64,000 bases of DNA, from NCBI RefSeq assembly GCF_003752175.1, contig NZ_RJVF01000012.1:124001-188000 (forward strand), given 5' to 3'. The position numbers and the translations under genes are program-made. The notes below the pieces were generated by a model. It had not been told where the DNA came from and made no database searches. It saw only the letters and a list, made by a program, of their open reading frames with translations. This DNA is from Comamonas sp. BIGb0124 (GTDB lineage Bacteria > Pseudomonadota > Gammaproteobacteria > Burkholderiales > Burkholderiaceae_C). The first letter of the stretch is position 1. Each line of letters opens with the position of its first letter. Positions 61,594 through 64,000 of the stretch are shown here, in pieces.

Positions 61594-62658
61594 ATGTTCT
61601 ATCGTGAAAACGGCCAGTTCAAGACCCGCTACCAGGACGATCAGCAGATCTTCGCGGTGCGCCAGGACCGCATCGCCATCGGCCTGATCCTGGCCGTGGC
61701 CTTTGTGCTGGTGCCCCTGGTCGCCAGCGACTACATGCTGCGCGCCGTGCTCATTCCTTTCCTGATCCTGGCGCTGGCGGCGATCGGCCTCAACATCCTG
61801 GTGGGCTATTGCGGCCAGATCTCGCTGGGCACCGGAGCCTTCATGGCCGCCGGCGCCTATGCCGCCTACAACCTGCACGTGCGCATCGACGGCATGCCGC
61901 TCATCCTCGCACTGCTGGGCGGCGGCGTCTGCGCCACGCTTCTCGGCGTGCTGTTCGGCATTCCCAGCCTGCGCATCCGCGGCCTGTATCTGGCCGTGGC
62001 CACGCTGGCCGCGCAGTTCTTCGTCGACTGGTTCGCCAACCGCGTGCCATGGGTCAGCAACCATTCGCCGTCGGGTTCGGTCAGCGCGGGCCGCCTCGAG
62101 ATCCTGGGCTACGCCTTCAACACGCCGCTGCAGCGTTATCTGCTGTGCCTGGCCTTTCTGGCGATCTTTGCACTGCTGGCCAAGAACCTCGTGCGCTCGG
62201 CCATCGGCCGCGAATGGATGGCCATGCGCGACATGGATGTCGCCGCGACCGTGATCGGCATCCGGCCGGTGTACGCCAAGCTCACCGCCTTTGCGGTCAG
62301 CTCCTTCATCGTCGGCCTGGCGGGCGCGCTCTGGGGTTTTGTCCACCTGGGCGCCTGGGAGCCTGCGGCCTTCAGTCTCGACCGTTCCTTTCAACTGCTG
62401 TTCATGATCATCATCGGCGGCCTCGGCTCCATCGTGGGCAGCCTCTTCGGCGCGGCGTTCTTTGTGCTGCTGCCGCTGGTCCTCAACGCGGTGCCGCATG
62501 CCATCGGCCTGCCGATCTCCACCGCCACGGCCTCCCATCTCGAACACATGGTGTTCGGTGCGCTGATCGTGTTTTTCCTCATCGTCGAGCCGCATGGGCT
62601 CGCCAAGCTCTGGGCCACCGCTCGGCAGAAGCTGCGCATCTGGCCCTTCCCCCACTAG
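61594..62658 (+). CDS. Branched-chain-type ABC transporter permease (LivM-like)
   Basis: Inner-membrane protein of 354 residues with about nine hydrophobic segments. AAIGLNILVGYCGQISLGTGAFMAAGAYAAY is the LivM signature, and MDVAATVIGI and GGLGSIVGSLFGAAFFVLLP follow as in the family. A polar N-terminal 25 residues precede TM1. AGGAGG lies 12 nt before the ATG. It pairs with the LivH-like protein. Confidence 0.93.
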   Translation: MFYRENGQFKTRYQDDQQIFAVRQDRIAIGLILAVAFVLVPLVASDYMLRAVLIPFLILALAAIGLNILVGYCGQISLGTGAFMAAGAYAAYNLHVRIDGMPLILALLGGGVCATLLGVLFGIPSLRIRGLYLAVATLAAQFFVDWFANRVPWVSNHSPSGSVSAGRLEILGYAFNTPLQRYLLCLAFLAIFALLAKNLVRSAIGREWMAMRDMDVAATVIGIRPVYAKLTAFAVSSFIVGLAGALWGFVHLGAWEPAAFSLDRSFQLLFMIIIGGLGSIVGSLFGAAFFVLLPLVLNAVPHAIGLPISTATASHLEHMVFGALIVFFLIVEPHGLAKLWATARQKLRIWPFPH

Positions 62659-62880
62659 GCCGGCCCGCCGCACGCACGTCGAGACCCCGTACCAGCCAGC
62701 AGCATCCCGCAACCCGTCCACGAGGAATTCCGCCATGACCTGAAAGCCGCACACCGTCCCTTCGCCGCCGCGCCCCGCCAGCAGGGCACGCGACCGCGCG
62801 CACAGGCCTCGAGTGCAGTGTCCGTCGGCCTGATCCGCCTTTACCGCTCTTTGCCATAACAAGTACCAGGAGACCACCAT

Positions 62881-64000
62881 GTTCAACAGGCTACGTGACT
62901 TCACGCTGGCGGCGTCTTGCGCCGCAGCAGCTCTGGCATCGGCCCTCGTGCCGGCGGCCGCCCAGGCCCAGGAACAGTTCGTGCCCTTGCTCGTCTACCG
63001 CACCGGACAGTTCGCCCCGCTGGGCGTGCCCTGGGCCGACGGCAAGCAGGATTACCTCAAGCTGGTCAACTCGCGCGACGGCGGCGTCAACGGCGTCAAG
63101 CTCGCCTACGAGGAATGCGAAACGGCATACGACACGGCGCGCGGCGTGGAATGCTACGAGCGGCTCAAGACACGGGGCGGCGGCGCCTCGGGCTTCGACT
63201 CGCAGTCGACCGGCATCACCTTCGCGGTCAGCGAAAAGGCCCCGGGCGACAAGATGCCCATCATCACGCCCGGCTACGGCCTGTCGCAATCGGCCGACGG
63301 CTCGGTCTTCGAATGGAACTTCCCGCTGCTGGGCACCTACTGGACCGCTGCGGACGTCATGATCCAGGACATCCTCAAAAAGGAAAAAGGCTCGCTCAAG
63401 GACAAGAAGATCGCACTGGTCTATCACGACTCGCCCTATGGCAAGGAGCCGATCGCCCTGCTGCAGAAACGCGCGGAACAGGACGGCTTCGCCCTCACCT
63501 TGCTGCCGGTGACGGCCCCCGGCGTCGAACAGAAATCGACCTGGCTGCAGGTCCGCCAACTGCGACCCGATTACGTGCTGCTGTGGAGCGCAGGGGTGAT
63601 GACCCCCACCGCCATCCGCGAGGCGCAGGCGACCGGTTACCCGCGCGAGAAGATCTATGCGATCTGGTGGGCCGGATCGGACCATGACGTCAAGGACATC
63701 GGTGCGGGCGCCAAGGGCTACAACACCATCACCATCCACGACACCGCCTCGCAAGACCGCGTGCACGACGATCTGCGCCGGCTGGTCTACGACAAGAACC
63801 AGGGCACCGCCAGCGACAAGTCCGAGGTGGGCTCCATCGCCCATACCCGCGGCATGGTGATCTCCATGCTGCAGGTCGAGGCCATCCGCACCGCGCAAGA
63901 AAAGTTCGGCAAGGGCAAGCCCGTGACGCCCGAGCAGGTGCGCTGGGGCCTGGAAAACCTCAACCTGACCCAGGCACGCCTGGACGAACTGGGCTTCGGC
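62881..64000 (+). CDS. Periplasmic substrate-binding protein of the ABC operon (partial, 3' end outside)
   Basis: LivK/receptor-ligand-like binding protein; 373 codons are visible and the frame is open at the window edge. The signal peptide is LAASCAAAALASALVPAAAQAQ. The mature part has FVPLLVYRTGQFAPLGVPWADGKQDYLKLVNSRDGGVNGVKL, the type I periplasmic-binding fold start. ECETAYDTARGVECYERL may be a disulfide pair (two Cys about 14 apart). ATG 62881 has AGGAG 8 nt upstream. A 222-bp gap after livM holds no gene and may carry an extra promoter for high expression. The subfamily is the one linked to acyl-CoA synthetase operons, so an organic-acid ligand is likelier than leucine (inference). Confidence 0.92.

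Noticed and set aside
1-64000. CRISPR array, insertion sequences or prophage
   Set aside because: No evenly spaced direct repeats, transposase, integrase or phage structural gene was seen on either strand.

Overview
The window is a chromosomal segment of a GC-rich betaproteobacterium. The order Burkholderiales, probably an Alcaligenaceae-type genus, is suggested by two Bug/TctC periplasmic receptors beside a TctD/TctE-like two-component system, by the argS-SPOR-dsbA order, by lptA-lptB-rpoN, and by a Crp/Fnr gene divergent from an acyl-CoA synthetase/branched-chain ABC operon. This placement is inferred from gene content and base composition only. No transposase, integrase, phage gene or CRISPR array was found.

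Layout. (1) 1-8300: a polysaccharide cluster read leftwards. It has two or three glycosyltransferase-type genes around a complete GDP-D-glycero-alpha-D-manno-heptose pathway (hddA, gmhA, hddC, gmhB), with most genes overlapping or a few bases apart. (2) 9.0-13.2 kb: a Bug receptor, a TctD-like regulator, a TctE-like kinase and a second Bug receptor, all leftward; no TctA/TctB permease is present. (3) 13.4-17.3 kb: a metallo-beta-lactamase-fold lipoprotein, a tRNA-Arg(CCU), then a gene-poor stretch with a DUF6176 protein and a small hypothetical gene. (4) 16.6-34.1 kb: mostly housekeeping genes (ubiC, purC, dacB, tsaB, rimI, a degenerate uracil-DNA-glycosylase-like protein, a LysR regulator, a beta-propeller lipoprotein, DUF2214, argS, a SPOR protein, dsbA, lptA, lptB, rpoN, htpG). 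(5) 34.4-55.4 kb: a cellulose and cyclic-di-GMP island. The operon bcsD-bcsP-bcsQ-bcsA-bcsB-bcsZ-bcsC plus a terminal lipoprotein gene is read leftwards. It is bracketed by a dCache-like/GGDEF protein and a PAS-GGDEF-EAL protein on one side and a large PAS-GGDEF-EAL protein on the other. (6) 55.7-64.0 kb: an RluF-like pseudouridine synthase, a Crp/Fnr regulator, and a divergent operon of acyl-CoA synthetase, ABC ATPase, two permeases and a substrate-binding protein cut by the window edge.

How the genes work together. The bcs genes encode a full c-di-GMP-activated cellulose synthase: catalytic BcsA with PilZ domain, periplasmic BcsB, cellulase BcsZ, outer-membrane BcsC, and the accessory proteins BcsD, BcsP and BcsQ. 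The three flanking c-di-GMP enzymes are plausible local regulators. The heptose genes should supply GDP-heptose to the adjacent glycosyltransferases for a capsule, O-antigen or surface glycan.

The most interesting points are: an internally duplicated lipoprotein that closes the cellulose operon; a long Ala/Tyr/Gln/Pro-rich linker in BcsC; a degenerate UDG-fold protein beside rimI that may be the DNA polymerase III psi subunit; a 16-bp dyad with Crp-like geometry between the Crp/Fnr gene and its divergent operon; two mutually exclusive hairpins over the dsbA ribosome-binding site; a roughly 44-residue insertion in HtpG; and a three-domain glycosyltransferase whose third domain is cut short.
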